From positions 3,782,001 through 3,846,000 of the forward strand of contig NZ_JAFBCD010000001.1 in NCBI RefSeq assembly GCF_016907545.1: a stretch of DNA of 64,000 bases, read 5' to 3'. The translations under genes were made by a program, and so were the position numbers. Source of the stretch: Paenarthrobacter ilicis. Its GTDB lineage: Bacteria > Actinomycetota > Actinomycetes > Actinomycetales > Micrococcaceae. Shown in pieces: positions 7,776 through 17,359 of the stretch. The notes below the pieces were generated by a model. That model made no database searches. It saw only the letters and a program-made list of their open reading frames with translations, and had not been told where the DNA came from. Positions within the stretch are counted from its first letter, which is position 1. Each line of letters begins with the position of its first letter.

Positions 7776-9064
7776 CCTCCAGGCACAAATCCCAGCACGA
7801 CAAGGGTCAATGCCGTGGCTACTGCCATTGCCGCCGTGTTGGCAACCACCGGGTGGAAATCTCCCGGCAGCCGGGCTGCGATGAGGCGAGCCAGCGGTGG
7901 CGCCAGCACTGCCCCTAGAACAGCTCCGCCCACCACGCCAGTCCAGGAGCCGCCGTACATAAGGACCGCGGCCGGCGCCACCGAGACCACCGACGCGTAG
8001 GTGGCCGCCCAGCCGCCACGCCGGTACCACTTCCGCCAGAGCACGACGCCGATGGCTGAGGTCAGCGCCTGCGCGAACAGGATGTGCGGCAACAGGTGTG
8101 AGCCGTAGGCGGGCAAAGCCGGACTGAACGCCCACGCCACACATACGCCCAGCACCATGCCCAACGAGGCAACTTCATTGGCGATGAAATGAGTTTCCGT
8201 GAAATCCTTAAGGACCCGGCGCGCACCCCACCGGGCGTCGCCCAGGAGTGACAGTCGGACGCCCGACGACGGCTGATCAAGTTGTGCACGCGGTCCCGGC
8301 TTCTGCAGTTCGAGCCACGGTAGTCGCCGGGCCAGAAGGAAAGCGAGGCCGCACCCTGCGGACATGGCCAGGACGTTGGCCACAACGGGTGGGAGATCCA
8401 GCGGCGTCGAAACCGTAGCAATGAACACCAAGGCCAGGGGCGTGACGAATGCAGCACCCAGGACTGCCCCTGTAACGCAGGTTCGCCAGCCACCACCGTA
8501 GAGGATGACTATCGCGGGAGCCACGCTCACCAGAGGCACAAACGTCGGCTGCCATCCGCCGTCGAGCATCCAACCGAACGCCAGGTTGGACAGCAGCAGG
8601 CTCAGCACAGCGGAGGCCACCACCCATGGCCAGCGGCTGGTGCCGTCCCCCAGGGATCCTGCCCATCTGTGTCGGGCGGCGATGGCTGTCCAGGCAAAAA
8701 GCACACCGGCGATCAGGCCCGCCGCAGCCAGGGAGGACTTGTAGAACAACGGCTCCGTGAGGTCGCCAAGGACCCAGAGCAATGCCGGCACCGGAAAGCT
8801 GGCGGCGTCCCGGAGCCAGTCGCTGTAACTGCCATCGAGGCCAGGAACACCCGGAGCAAAGGATCCTTGCGCAGCTGCCTCCCGGAGCGCTTCCAACAGG
8901 AGGGCCAGGAGTCCAACCATGGCTGCCACCCCCAAGGCGCCCAGGGCAATACCGACCAAACCGCGTTCTTGGTCAGGACCGGCAAGGTGCTGACCGACAA
9001 GACGCGTGCCGGGCCGCTCGGCCGGGAGGGGGACGGTGGACTGCGCTGTGTCCGAAGAGTGCAT
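7772..9064 (-). CDS. Internally duplicated polytopic membrane protein, function unknown
   Basis: I do not recognise the family. The 430-residue protein has about 10-12 hydrophobic helices and two homologous halves. Each half contains GGW-x(5-7)-VSVAPA-x-V-x-YGG-x-W, then GAVLGA, a Pro-Leu pair and PVVAN, at about residues 165-235 and 345-415. Such a repeat usually means a two-fold pseudosymmetric transporter or channel, with the YGG-W and PVVAN segments as likely pore or substrate elements. The start ATG has GAAGGG upstream. It converges on the ZIP gene with a 4-nt overlap and has no obvious partner. Confidence 0.75.
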   Translation of the reverse strand: MHSSDTAQSTVPLPAERPGTRLVGQHLAGPDQERGLVGIALGALGVAAMVGLLALLLEALREAAAQGSFAPGVPGLDGSYSDWLRDAASFPVPALLWVLGDLTEPLFYKSSLAAAGLIAGVLFAWTAIAARHRWAGSLGDGTSRWPWVVASAVLSLLLSNLAFGWMLDGGWQPTFVPLVSVAPAIVILYGGGWRTCVTGAVLGAAFVTPLALVFIATVSTPLDLPPVVANVLAMSAGCGLAFLLARRLPWLELQKPGPRAQLDQPSSGVRLSLLGDARWGARRVLKDFTETHFIANEVASLGMVLGVCVAWAFSPALPAYGSHLLPHILFAQALTSAIGVVLWRKWYRRGGWAATYASVVSVAPAAVLMYGGSWTGVVGGAVLGAVLAPPLARLIAARLPGDFHPVVANTAAMAVATALTLVVLGFVPGG

Positions 9065-9183
9065 CGTTGGCCCTTCGCAAGCTGTATGGGTGACGAGGTG
9101 CAGCGTAACCGTGGCGTGGAAGTCTTCGGAAACCCGCCCCCTGGGGGCCGAATATGACCGGGAGAGCGGGCAGCTTTTACACC

Positions 9184-9223
9184 AAAAAGCCCGGCACTGC
9201 TGACTCAGTCAGCGGCGCCGGGC
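9184..9223 (-). terminator. Intrinsic terminator after the GlsB-type gene
   Basis: An imperfect hairpin of about 17 bp (9189-9223; core GCTGACTCAGTCAGC) is followed on the minus strand by TTTTT. It begins 18 bp beyond the stop codon at 9242. Confidence 0.85.
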
Positions 9224-9241
9224 CCCAAGTTGTTCAGGCAG

Positions 9242-9502
9242 TTATGCCTTCTTGCGCGTCAGCAGGCCCCAGATGAAGAGGACTACCAGTGCGCCCACGA
9301 TGGCCAGCAGCCAAGTGGACAGCGACCAGAACTCGTTGATGCCAACGTTGAACAGTGCACTGCCGATCCATCCACCCAGGATGGCACCTACGATGCCCAG
9401 CAGCAGGGTAGCGATCCAGCCGCCACCCTGACGGCCCGGCATGATGGCCTTGGCAATTGCGCCAGCGATCAAACCCAAAACAATCCAACCAATGAAACCC
9501 AT
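9242..9502 (-). CDS. GlsB/YeaQ/YmgE-family small membrane protein
   Basis: An 86-residue protein with three hydrophobic helices and the Gly-rich family pattern: IGWIVLGLIAGAIAK, the short MPGRQGGG turn, then LLGIVGAILGGWIG. It ends with a basic TRKKA tail. Members sit in the cytoplasmic membrane and are commonly induced by stress; the molecular role is unknown. It is a single gene with its own terminator. Confidence 0.85.
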   Translation of the reverse strand: MGFIGWIVLGLIAGAIAKAIMPGRQGGGWIATLLLGIVGAILGGWIGSALFNVGINEFWSLSTWLLAIVGALVVLFIWGLLTRKKA

Positions 9503-9574
9503 TTTTAATCTCTCTTTCTTAGTCAGGACCCAGTTCGGTGCGAGGACGCGTTCCGCTATCGACCTTGTTGTTGG

Positions 9575-10435
9575 CTACCCGTCAAGCCGTCGGAGCAAAC
9601 CGACAGCTTGGCTGGCAGATGGCCTACCGGCAGGATCGGGGTCGGTCATGGCATGAAGCACCATGGACCAGCGCCGCCGCACCGTGCCGGGGATTCGGGG
9701 TTCCCTGAGAGTCCTTGCAACCATGGACTCCAAGGGAGGGCCAGGAAAAGCCTTCGTTCCGGTCAGGCACTCAAGGGCAACCAGACCCAACGAATAGATG
9801 TCGCTGGCCGCAGTGGCCTCGCCTCCGCAGACTTCCTCGGGGCTGAGGTAGTGCGGGGTTCCGGACGACGACTCGGGCGCCGTGTGCCGTCCGCTGATGG
9901 CGATGCCGAAGTCAGTCAGTTTTGCCGTGCCGTGCCCGGTGGGATCGGCCGCAAGGTCCACCAGGATGTTGCCGGGCTTGACGTCGTTGTGTACCACTCC
10001 GCGGCGATGGATGTAGGCAAGTGACCGGGCGATGCCAGCCATCCACTCCGCCGTTTGCCCGGGCGAGGCAGCCTGCTCATGGAGGAACCACCGCAGGTCC
10101 CTGCCGCTGACCCTGTCCATGACCAGGTAGTTCCGGGCCGGCTCCGCAGCCGTTGGCTCCGTCATCCCGGCGTCGAGCACCCTGACAATGTTCTTGTGGC
10201 GCAGGGGACGGTGGATCTCCAGCTCCCTGCGGTAGGGAGCGCTCTTGGCCGGCTCTGTTGCCCTGAAAATCTTGACTGCTACGTCCCGGCTGGTCTTGAG
10301 ATCGAAAGCCTCATGAACCGTGGCTTCGGACCCTCCACCCAGCTGGTCGCCCAGGCAGTAACGTTCTCCAAGCACCACATTGGCGCCTGCGGCCCCGCGA
10401 TCAGCGCGGTCGGCCGTTGCATCCAGAAGAGTCAT
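9575..10435 (-). CDS. Soluble Ser/Thr protein kinase
   Basis: A 286-residue protein that is essentially one Hanks-type kinase domain. It has the Gly-rich loop LGGGSEATV (32-40), the ATP lysine VAVK (Lys55), a catalytic loop HNDVKPGN (Asp151, Lys153), DFG at 175-177 and SGTPHYLSPEE as the activation/P+1 region. The usual HRD is HND here, so the RD-type arginine is missing and activation-loop phosphorylation may not be needed. No transmembrane or PASTA region follows, so the protein should be cytosolic. Its start overlaps the previous gene by 4 nt, suggesting the partner is a substrate or regulator. Confidence 0.88.
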   Translation of the reverse strand: MTLLDATADRADRGAAGANVVLGERYCLGDQLGGGSEATVHEAFDLKTSRDVAVKIFRATEPAKSAPYRRELEIHRPLRHKNIVRVLDAGMTEPTAAEPARNYLVMDRVSGRDLRWFLHEQAASPGQTAEWMAGIARSLAYIHRRGVVHNDVKPGNILVDLAADPTGHGTAKLTDFGIAISGRHTAPESSSGTPHYLSPEEVCGGEATAASDIYSLGLVALECLTGTKAFPGPPLESMVARTLREPRIPGTVRRRWSMVLHAMTDPDPAGRPSASQAVGLLRRLDG

Positions 10436-10866
10436 TGAAGGAGCATTTCCACGTCGGCGGCAGGGATGCCGGCAACTTCAGCCAACGCGTAGGGGTCGAC
10501 GCCAGCCGCTGCAGCCTTGCCGAAAGCCAGTTCAAGAGTGTTCTGGGCAATTGTCAGTTCGTGCTCCAGGCTTTGGCGCCGCAGGGCGGCGATCCACACG
10601 GCGCTGACCGGGTCAACCGATTCGATGTCCATGCGGAAGCCGCACCCGCAGGCCCATTCCGGCCAGATGGGGTCAACAGTGACCCATTTCATGCTGTTGT
10701 AGGCAGGTCCTGCGGAGATGGCCATCTGCGAACCGCAATGAACAGGACCAGCAGGAATCGCCCGCTGGTGGGGAGCAACTCCGGCATGAAGGTCTTCGAC
10801 TACCTGGCCGGCGTTGGACAGGGAGCGGACAGGTGTGGAGCTGGGTTCACGCAGTTCGACGGTCAT
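10432..10866 (-). CDS. Hypothetical protein translationally coupled to the kinase
   Basis: I do not recognise this 144-residue protein. It contains a VHCGSQM and a WACGCGFRMD segment, the latter a compact Cys pair, and a C-terminal part (TIAQNTLELAFGKAAAAGVDPYALAEVAGIPAADVEMLL) that looks helical and HTH-like. The stop overlaps the kinase start by 4 nt. The ATG at 10866 is chosen because GGAAG precedes it; a GTG at 10884 is the alternative. The upstream region to 10989 is AT-rich for this genome. Confidence 0.6.
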   Translation of the reverse strand: MTVELREPSSTPVRSLSNAGQVVEDLHAGVAPHQRAIPAGPVHCGSQMAISAGPAYNSMKWVTVDPIWPEWACGCGFRMDIESVDPVSAVWIAALRRQSLEHELTIAQNTLELAFGKAAAAGVDPYALAEVAGIPAADVEMLLQ

Positions 10867-10915
10867 CGACTTCCACACATTCACTAGTAAGTAGCTTGGC
10901 TATCTAGTTATATGT

Positions 10916-10926
10916 GTACTTAGTAC
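10916..10926. promoter_or_regulatory. Small palindrome in the promoter region of the kinase operon
   Basis: GTACTTAGTAC is a perfect 5-1-5 palindrome in the unusually AT-rich gap (10867-10989) upstream of the coupled gene pair. It may be a regulator site or part of the promoter; no regulator is assigned. Confidence 0.3.
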
Positions 10927-10989
10927 TTTTTGTCCAGTTTGCATTTCGGCGGGAAATCAAGATGAGGCACCGACGCCCTGCCCAGGCCG

Positions 10990-11490
10990 CTAGGGCGCGC
11001 CCACGCTGTCGATCGCTTTGCGCATCCGCCGGAGGAAATCCACGACGACGGCCGCATCATCGCCGTCCAGGGTTTCTGCAACCTCCATCATGCGGGAGTG
11101 CATATCGCCCAGAGTGCTCCGGACCTCCTGTTCGGAGCCCGAGGTGGGCTTCAAAATGAGGGCCCGGCGATCAGTGGGATGCGGCTCCCGCGTGACGAAG
11201 CCCGAACGGACCAGCCTGTCCACCAGCGATGTCATGGATGCCGAGGTGATGCCCAGGTTAACTGCAAGCTCCTTGGGGCCAACTTCCCGGCCCCCGCGCT
11301 TGGCCTCCAGGAGATAACGCAGCGCAGCCAGGTCCGTTTCACCCATGCCCATGGAAGCGCGTGTGCGGCGGCGCATCTCAGCTTCCGCCGAACGGTAGTC
11401 CCTCAGCGCGTTCAGCACATCCACAGCCCCCATCTGTTTGCGGCTCTCCAGCCGGTACCAGTAACCCTGTCGCTCCGCTTGGCTTGTCAT
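10990..11490 (-). CDS. MarR-family transcriptional regulator
   Basis: A 166-residue winged-helix protein with the MarR core: ELAVNLGITSASMTSLVDRLVRSGFVTREPHPTDRRA, i.e. recognition helix followed by the D-x-R-wing. The ATG at 11490 is preceded by AAAGGAAC. It lies downstream of the FUSC gene on the same strand, with an inverted repeat between them that could be its operator. A role in controlling FUSC-type efflux in response to aromatic or lipophilic acids is plausible but unproven. Confidence 0.85.
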   Translation of the reverse strand: MTSQAERQGYWYRLESRKQMGAVDVLNALRDYRSAEAEMRRRTRASMGMGETDLAALRYLLEAKRGGREVGPKELAVNLGITSASMTSLVDRLVRSGFVTREPHPTDRRALILKPTSGSEQEVRSTLGDMHSRMMEVAETLDGDDAAVVVDFLRRMRKAIDSVGAP

Positions 11491-11500
11491 CACCGTTCCT

Positions 11501-11533
11501 TTGGTAGACGTGTATCACGGTTGTCTAACCAAA
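11501..11533. promoter_or_regulatory. Candidate MarR operator
   Basis: The half-sites TTGGTAGAC and GTCTAACCAA form an imperfect inverted repeat just upstream of the MarR start at 11490, between it and the FUSC gene. Position and size suit autoregulation. Confidence 0.4.
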
Positions 11534-11587
11534 TAAGCATAGATGAATACTTGAAATCACGCAGCCAATGCCCTAAAGGACCGTCGG

Positions 11588-12670
11588 TCAGCGCACTCGC
11601 CAGCGCCTCCAAAGAGCCGGTGCCACCACTACGGCAACACCCACCACCGCGCCAATAACGGTCTCAATGATGCGATCCCTCAGGAGTAACCCCGGATCCA
11701 CGGGAGCCGCCAGAAGCGTGGCAATGAGCGCCAGCGGCGTCACGAAAAGCTGGGCCACAAAGTACTGCCTGGCAATAAACATCTCCGCGCCGAACTGGCA
11801 GGCGGCTATCACCAGCACCATCACCCAGGGCGCAGGGTTCAGCCACAGAATGCCGGCCAAGAGCACCAGGCCCGCCACTGTCCCCACAATTCTTTGGATG
11901 CCCCGGCTCACACGATGGCGCGTTGAGTGGCCTACCAGCGGCACCACCGCGGCAACCATTGCCCAGTACGTGTGCCCGAAGCCCAAACGCTCCCCCACCA
12001 GGGTGGCAATGGTCCCGGCCAGCCCTGCGGCGATCAAGTAGCCACCGCCTTCCAGCCAGATGGCCCTGAGTTCGGCAGGAGTGTGGCGGATGGGCGGGGG
12101 ACGCTTCCACGGAGTACGGTGGCTCTTCGCCACCCGCGCCGACATTCCTATCAGGAGGCACAACCCGGTGGTCAGCACGGCCACCAGCATCCCTTCCCAG
12201 AGCGGCGGTTGCGCAGGAATGGAGGCGATGGCCGCGAACGCAAAGATGTGAAACAGGGAACCGCCCGGACGGAGCCGCCACAACGCCACCACCACTGAAC
12301 ATGCACCGGCCACCACGGTGGTTGCCGCAGTCAGGAGCCACGAATATGCGGTGCTGTCCAGCCCCCAGAGGTGTTCTGCGCGTGCCAGCAGGGTGGCGCA
12401 GAGAATGATGAAAAGCATGAAGGTACCGGCTCGCAGCTGGCTGCGGAACCGGACGCTGTGGGGCTCGTTGCGCCCATAGATGCCGGTGAACGCCCCGAAC
12501 GAGGCAAACACCGCAAGGTCCAGGCGCCCCAGGACCGCAAGCGTAATCAGCGGAACGAACACCCCAATAGCGCAGCGGAGGGCGGGATGGTGGTCCTTGT
12601 TTCCCGGGCCCATGGTGAACAGTTCCGCTACAGCCTTCAAGGGGCGGCTCGCCTTTCGTCGCAGATTCAA
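11588..12670 (-). CDS. FUSC-family membrane protein
   Basis: A 360-residue protein with two blocks of hydrophobic helices separated by a hydrophilic segment near residues 180-205, as in the fusaric-acid-resistance/AaeB family. The second block contains the YWAMVAAVVPL-x-GHSTRHRVSRGIQRIVGT pattern typical of FUSC domains. Family members export aromatic carboxylic acids or are of unknown function. The length is that of the short actinobacterial form. The MarR gene downstream suggests inducible expression. Confidence 0.75.
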   Translation of the reverse strand: MNLRRKASRPLKAVAELFTMGPGNKDHHPALRCAIGVFVPLITLAVLGRLDLAVFASFGAFTGIYGRNEPHSVRFRSQLRAGTFMLFIILCATLLARAEHLWGLDSTAYSWLLTAATTVVAGACSVVVALWRLRPGGSLFHIFAFAAIASIPAQPPLWEGMLVAVLTTGLCLLIGMSARVAKSHRTPWKRPPPIRHTPAELRAIWLEGGGYLIAAGLAGTIATLVGERLGFGHTYWAMVAAVVPLVGHSTRHRVSRGIQRIVGTVAGLVLLAGILWLNPAPWVMVLVIAACQFGAEMFIARQYFVAQLFVTPLALIATLLAAPVDPGLLLRDRIIETVIGAVVGVAVVVAPALWRRWRVR

Positions 12671-12838
12671 ACGTACGACGACGGCGCTGGCGTCCTTTCC
12701 TAGGTTACGCTCCAGCCGCCGGGCTGCTCCGGGATAAGGGACAGATAGTGCGCGGCATCACCCTCCGCGCGCTTAACCCAACCCGGTCGACGTCACCGGA
12801 GAGTCCTGCCACGTGAAGGTTCCAGTGGGGCGGCGGTC

Positions 12839-13849
12839 TTAGTGGTGGGCGGCGGCGAGGATGGTGGAGGCTTCCTGGCGGGTGGTGCCGGAGGATTCGA
12901 TGTGGGCCAGGGCTTCGGGGATGTCCCAGCCCTTTTTCCGCATCGCGGTGGCCCACAACCGCCCGGCCCGGTACGAGGAACGCACCAACGGTCCGGACAT
13001 GACGCCCAGGAAACCGATCTCCTCGGCCTCGTGCTGGAGGTCCACGAATTCCTGGGGTTTGACCCACCGGTCCACGGGCAGGTGCCGCTCGGACGGGCGC
13101 AGGTACTGGGTGATCGTGATCAGGTCACACCCGGCCCCGTGCAGATCCCGCAACGCCTCGGAGATCTCCTCACGGGTCTCACCCATGCCCAGGATCAGGT
13201 TGGACTTGGTGACCATCCCCAAATCCCTGCCCTGGGTGATGACATCCAAGGACCGCTCGTACCGGAACGCCGGCCGGATCCGCTTGAAAATCCTCGGCAC
13301 GGTCTCCACGTTATGCGCGAACACCTCAGGCTTGGACTCGCAGATCGCCGCGATGTGCTCAGGCTTGCCGGAAAAGTCAGGGATCAACAACTCCACCCCG
13401 GTGCCCGGGTTCAGCTCATGGATCTTCCGGACCGTTTCGGCGTACAACCACACGCCCTCATCTTCCAGATCATCCCGGGCCACCCCGGTGACCGTGGCGT
13501 ACCGCAACTGCATCGCCTGGACACTGCGGGCCACCTTCGTGGGCTCGAACCTGTCCACCGGCGAAGGCTTCCCGGTATCGATCTGACAGAAATCACAGCG
13601 CCGGGTGCACTCGGACCCGCCGATCAGGAACGTCGCTTCCTTATCTTCCCAACACTCAAAAATGTTCGGGCACCCGGCCTCCTCACACACCGTGTGCAGG
13701 CCTTCCTTCTTCACCAAGTTCTTCAACTGAACAAACTCAGGCCCCATCTGGACCTTCGCCTTGATCCACTCAGGCTTCCGCTCAACAGGTACCGCCGCGT
13801 TACGCTGCTCAACACGCAGCAACTTACGGCCTTCAGGTGCAAGAGTCAC
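12839..13849 (-). CDS. lipA: Lipoyl synthase (radical SAM)
   Basis: LipA inserts two sulfur atoms into octanoyl groups on lipoyl domains such as GcvH. The 336-residue protein has the auxiliary cluster ligands Cys55, Cys60, Cys66 and the radical-[11 protein letters not shown] motif (Cys81, 85, 88). RSSYRAG near the C-terminus supplies the serine ligand. The GTG at 13849 with a GAAAGAAG site is the likely start; the longer frame to 13918 lies in the glyA-lipA gap. It follows the gcvT-gcvH-glyA operon whose GcvH needs lipoate. Confidence 0.95.
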   Translation of the reverse strand: MTLAPEGRKLLRVEQRNAAVPVERKPEWIKAKVQMGPEFVQLKNLVKKEGLHTVCEEAGCPNIFECWEDKEATFLIGGSECTRRCDFCQIDTGKPSPVDRFEPTKVARSVQAMQLRYATVTGVARDDLEDEGVWLYAETVRKIHELNPGTGVELLIPDFSGKPEHIAAICESKPEVFAHNVETVPRIFKRIRPAFRYERSLDVITQGRDLGMVTKSNLILGMGETREEISEALRDLHGAGCDLITITQYLRPSERHLPVDRWVKPQEFVDLQHEAEEIGFLGVMSGPLVRSSYRAGRLWATAMRKKGWDIPEALAHIESSGTTRQEASTILAAAHH

Positions 13850-13905
13850 TGGACTTCTTTCATAGAGCTGGTGGCACACCGTTGATCGGGGGCCGGTGGC
13901 CGGGG

Positions 13906-13944
13906 CCCTGCGGATCATGCCGTGTAACGGAACAATCCGCAGGG
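13906..13944 (-). terminator. Stem-loop between glyA and lipA
   Basis: A perfect 10-bp stem, ccctgcggat with atccgcaggg, encloses a smaller ccg-ttac-cgg element. It lies 17 bp past the glyA stop. No T tract follows, so it may reduce read-through into lipA rather than end transcription. Confidence 0.4.
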
Positions 13945-13960
13945 TGACCCTGGAATGGGT

Positions 13961-15280
13961 TCAGCTGAGGTTGGCTGTACCGGGGTAAAGCGGGTGCGCA
14001 GCGGCGAGTGCCTCCACGCGGTGACGGAGCCCGGAAAGGTCCGTTCCGGCGTCGGCGATCAATGCTTCGGCGATGATGTCCGCCACCTCGCGGAAGGCCG
14101 CTTCGCCGAACCCGCGCGTAGCGAGGGCCGGGGTGCCGATGCGGAGGCCGGAGGTAACCATGGGTGGGCGCGGATCGAAGGGGACCGCGTTGCGGTTGAC
14201 GGTGATGTCGATCGCGGCGAGGCGGTCCTCGGCTTGCTGGCCGTCGAGCCCGCAGTTGCGCAGGTCCACCAACACCAAGTGAACGTCAGTTCCGCCGGAC
14301 ACCACGGCGATACCCTTGGCTGCCACATCGTCCTGGACCAAGCGCTCGGCGAGGATCCGGGAACCGGCCAGGACGCGTTCCTGGCGTTCACGGAATTCCT
14401 CCGAGGCAGCGATTTTGAACGCCACGGCCTTGCCCGCGATCACGTGCTCCAGCGGTCCGCCCTGCTGGCCCGGGAACACCGCCGAGTTGATCTTCTTGGC
14501 GATGTCGGCGTCGTTGGAGAGGATGATGCCGCCGCGCGGACCGGCGAGGGTCTTGTGGGTGGTGGACGTGGTGACGTGCGCGTGCGGGACGGGCGAGGGG
14601 TGCAGCCCGGCGGCCACCAGGCCAGCGAAGTGGGCCATGTCCACCATCAAGTACGCGCCTACCGAGTCCGCGATCCTGCGGAATTCCGCGAAGTCCAGCT
14701 GCCGCGCATAGGCGGACCAGCCAGCCACGATCAGGGCGGGCTTATGCTCCCGGGCCAAAGCCTCAACCTCGGCCATGTCCACGGTGTGCGTATCCTCGCG
14801 CACCCCGTACGGGACCACGTTGTAGAGCTTGCCGGAGAAGTTGATGCGCATGCCGTGCGTCAGGTGCCCGCCGTGGGCGAGGTTCAAACCCATGATGGTG
14901 TCGCCGGGCTTGATCAGCGCGTGCATCACCGAGGCGTTGGCCTGCGCTCCGGAGTGCGGCTGCACGTTCGCGTACCCGGCCCCGAACAAGGACTTCAAGC
15001 GGTCGATCGCGAGCTGCTCCACCACATCCACGTGTTCGCAGCCACCGTAGTAACGCTTCCCCGGGTAGCCCTCGGCGTACTTGTTGGTCAGCACCGAACC
15101 CTGTGCCTGCATCACGGCAACCGCAGTGTGGTTCTCCGAGGCGATCATTTCCAAGCCATCGCGCTGGCGGCCCAGTTCGTCGTCGATCTTCGCCGCGATC
15201 TCCGGATCCAGCTCGGACAGCGGGGCATTCAACGACCCCGACACAACCTGCTGGTAATGGTTCAACGTTTCAGCGTTCAC
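13961..15280 (-). CDS. glyA: Serine hydroxymethyltransferase
   Basis: This PLP enzyme interconverts serine and glycine with tetrahydrofolate. The 439-residue protein carries the cofactor lysine in [15 protein letters not shown], the early MIASEN and [13 protein letters not shown] blocks and the substrate/folate PHSGAQAN segment. The GTG start overlaps the gcvH stop by 4 nt. Sharing a transcript with gcvT and gcvH under a glycine riboswitch suggests a role in glycine disposal. A separate housekeeping copy may exist elsewhere. Confidence 0.95.
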   Translation of the reverse strand: MNAETLNHYQQVVSGSLNAPLSELDPEIAAKIDDELGRQRDGLEMIASENHTAVAVMQAQGSVLTNKYAEGYPGKRYYGGCEHVDVVEQLAIDRLKSLFGAGYANVQPHSGAQANASVMHALIKPGDTIMGLNLAHGGHLTHGMRINFSGKLYNVVPYGVREDTHTVDMAEVEALAREHKPALIVAGWSAYARQLDFAEFRRIADSVGAYLMVDMAHFAGLVAAGLHPSPVPHAHVTTSTTHKTLAGPRGGIILSNDADIAKKINSAVFPGQQGGPLEHVIAGKAVAFKIAASEEFRERQERVLAGSRILAERLVQDDVAAKGIAVVSGGTDVHLVLVDLRNCGLDGQQAEDRLAAIDITVNRNAVPFDPRPPMVTSGLRIGTPALATRGFGEAAFREVADIIAEALIADAGTDLSGLRHRVEALAAAHPLYPGTANLS

Positions 15281-15663
15281 AGTTCTCCTCCATTGGTTGC
15301 TGCATAATCTTCAGCGCTCATCAGCGGCCCTTCGTCGGTGGCAGCCACCTTGAACAGCCAGCCCGCACCGTAGGGATCGTTGTTGATGAGTGCGGGGTCG
15401 CTGACAACAGCGTCATTGATCCCAGTCACCTCACCGGTCACGGGCGAGTACAGATCGGATACCGATTTAGTGGATTCAACCTCACCGCAGGTCGCCCCCG
15501 CGGTCACAGAAGAACCAATCTCGGGCAGGTCCACGTACACAATGTCCCCCAGGGCGTCGGCGGCCACCGCAGAGATACCGATCCCCACGGGACCGTCCCC
15601 CTCAGCGGGGGCAACCCATTCATGCTCGGCCGAGTACTTCAGCCCGGCAACTACTTTGCTCAT
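15277..15663 (-). CDS. gcvH: Glycine cleavage system H protein
   Basis: The lipoyl carrier of the glycine cleavage complex, 128 residues. The lipoylation site is the Lys in [10 protein letters not shown], and the [15 protein letters not shown] segment is typical of GcvH. Start and stop overlap gcvT and glyA by 4 nt each. It is loaded with lipoate by enzymes such as the lipA product downstream. Confidence 0.95.
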   Translation of the reverse strand: MSKVVAGLKYSAEHEWVAPAEGDGPVGIGISAVAADALGDIVYVDLPEIGSSVTAGATCGEVESTKSVSDLYSPVTGEVTGINDAVVSDPALINNDPYGAGWLFKVAATDEGPLMSAEDYAATNGGEL

Positions 15664-16925
15664 TTCGTTCCTGTCTTCTGGTTCGCTTGTTTTTGGCGCC
15701 GATAAAACGGCAGCTGGACGACTTCGAACGGTTCGGCCTTGCCGCGCAGATCCACTTCAACGGTGGTGCCCGGGGCAGAATGCTCGACGTCGACGTACGC
15801 CAAAGCGATCGGGTATCCCAGCGTGGGGCTTGGCTGCCCGGAGGTCACCTCACCGATCAGGGAACCGTTCTTCAGGACCGCGTAATGCGAACGGGCGGCA
15901 CGACGGCCAACACCCTTCAAGCCCACGAGCTTCTGCCCCAGTGCAGAGCCGACACCTGCTGCTTTGATCGCGGCCAGCGCATCCTTGCCAATGAAGTCAC
16001 TGTCCTTGGTCAGTGACACCACCGAACCCAGGCCCGCCGTGTAGGCATTGATGTGCCGGGTCAGTTCGTTGCCATACAGCGGCATGCCCGCCTCCAGGCG
16101 CAGCGAATCACGGGCAGCGAGGCCTGCGGGGATCAGGCCGTGGCCCTCCCCGGCCCCAAGCAGCGCTTCCCAGAGACGTGGAGCATCCACGGCGGAGAGG
16201 TAGATCTCGAACCCGTCCTCGCCGGTATACCCCGTCCGTGCCACGAGCAGGTGCTGCGGCCCGCCGTCGAACGTCAGCGGAACCTCAACCGCAGCGTAGT
16301 ACTTCAGCTCCCGCACCAAACCGTGGTCTTCTTCCGGGACCAGCGCCAGCAGAATCGCTTCCGCGGCAGGCCCCTGCACTGCGATCAGGGACGTTTCAGC
16401 AGAGGCATCTTCGACCATGACATCGAACCCTGCCGCGCGCTCCTGCAAGGCCGCGGCCACCGCAGCTGCATTGCCTGCGTTGGGGACCACCAGGTACTTG
16501 TCCACGCTTTCCTGGGGAGAAGGCCTGCGGTAGGTGATCAGATCGTCAATGATGCCGCCATCGGCATTGCAGATCAGGGAGTACTTGGCCTTGCCCACCG
16601 GGATCCCGGACAGTTTGCCCGCCAAGGCGTAGTCCAGGAACGCGGCAGCGTCGGGGCCGGTGACCCAGACTTCACCCATATGGGAGAGGTCAAAGAGGCC
16701 GGCTGATTTACGGACTGCGTGGTGTTCGGCGAGTTCGGACTCGTATTTAAGGGGCATCTGCCAGCCACCGAAGTCAGTGAAGGAGGCGTTGGCTTTTTTG
16801 TGCTGTTCGTACAGAGCTGTGTACTTGCCGGATTGCTGCCCGTCCGGGGCTGCTGCCAGCGCGGCGTCGTGCGCCGATAAGCCGCTCCGCGGGTGATGTG
16901 ATTGAACGGTCACAAGGAACTCCAT
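15660..16925 (-). CDS. gcvT: Glycine cleavage system T protein (aminomethyltransferase)
   Basis: GcvT moves the methylene group from aminomethyl-lipoyl GcvH to tetrahydrofolate. The 421-residue protein has the [10 protein letters not shown] and [12 protein letters not shown]-terminal blocks, [14 protein letters not shown] in the middle and [18 protein letters not shown], which contains the folate-contacting region. An extra N-terminal stretch of about 32 residues precedes the family core, so the start could be later. It is the first gene after the glycine riboswitch. No gcvP lies nearby, so the P protein must be encoded elsewhere. Confidence 0.93.
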   Translation of the reverse strand: MEFLVTVQSHHPRSGLSAHDAALAAAPDGQQSGKYTALYEQHKKANASFTDFGGWQMPLKYESELAEHHAVRKSAGLFDLSHMGEVWVTGPDAAAFLDYALAGKLSGIPVGKAKYSLICNADGGIIDDLITYRRPSPQESVDKYLVVPNAGNAAAVAAALQERAAGFDVMVEDASAETSLIAVQGPAAEAILLALVPEEDHGLVRELKYYAAVEVPLTFDGGPQHLLVARTGYTGEDGFEIYLSAVDAPRLWEALLGAGEGHGLIPAGLAARDSLRLEAGMPLYGNELTRHINAYTAGLGSVVSLTKDSDFIGKDALAAIKAAGVGSALGQKLVGLKGVGRRAARSHYAVLKNGSLIGEVTSGQPSPTLGYPIALAYVDVEHSAPGTTVEVDLRGKAEPFEVVQLPFYRRQKQANQKTGTK

Positions 16926-16969
16926 GATTCAGGCGCCTGCTTAAGCGCCACGATTGCGTGGGTTCCTCC

Positions 16970-17155
16970 CCGCTCTGTATTGGACCTGAGAGATTCCGCA
17001 GGGATGGTTTCCTGCTTGCACCGTCGGTGAGCCCGGTGACCCGGACTGCTTTCCAGAGTTGCCTACCCGCGGCGGTACATGGGCCTGAGAGATTCCTGGG
17101 GAGGATTTGCTCCTACGGCGCCTGACTGGATGTACCGGCAGGACTCTCCCGCCGC
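16970..17155 (-). promoter_or_regulatory. Tandem glycine riboswitch
   Basis: On the minus strand upstream of gcvT there are two aptamer-like units. Each ends in GGAATCTCTCAGG (about 17084-17096 and 16984-16996 on the plus strand). The first starts with GCGGGAGAGTCC (17141-17152) and has the GCGCCGTAGGAGCAA core; the second has the TCACCGACGGTGCAAG core. Two adjacent glycine aptamers followed by glycine-cleavage genes is the classic arrangement, usually an ON switch. Confidence 0.92.
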
Positions 17156-17359
17156 AGATCAAAAGCGTTGCATCACACTGGGTGACACGCTTCACACCAT
17201 AACGGCTCCGCTCGAACAAGTCCAAAAACCATCCCTCCATCACATCCCACCCCCAATTCCCCATCCCTCCATCACATCCCGGCCTTAAACCCGAAACGCG
17301 GGGATGGTAGTTTGATGTCTGCTGAGGCAGACACCCGCACCCAAATCGGAGGACCATCC

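Noticed and set aside
7772..9064. CLC-type chloride channel
   Set aside because: The GSGIP, GKxGP and GxFxP signature loops are not present.
13955..15307. 450-codon open frame opposite glyA
   Set aside because: Antisense shadow of glyA; composition is typical of reverse-strand frames. The same holds for 12842-13885 opposite lipA and 47310-48521 opposite the MFS gene.
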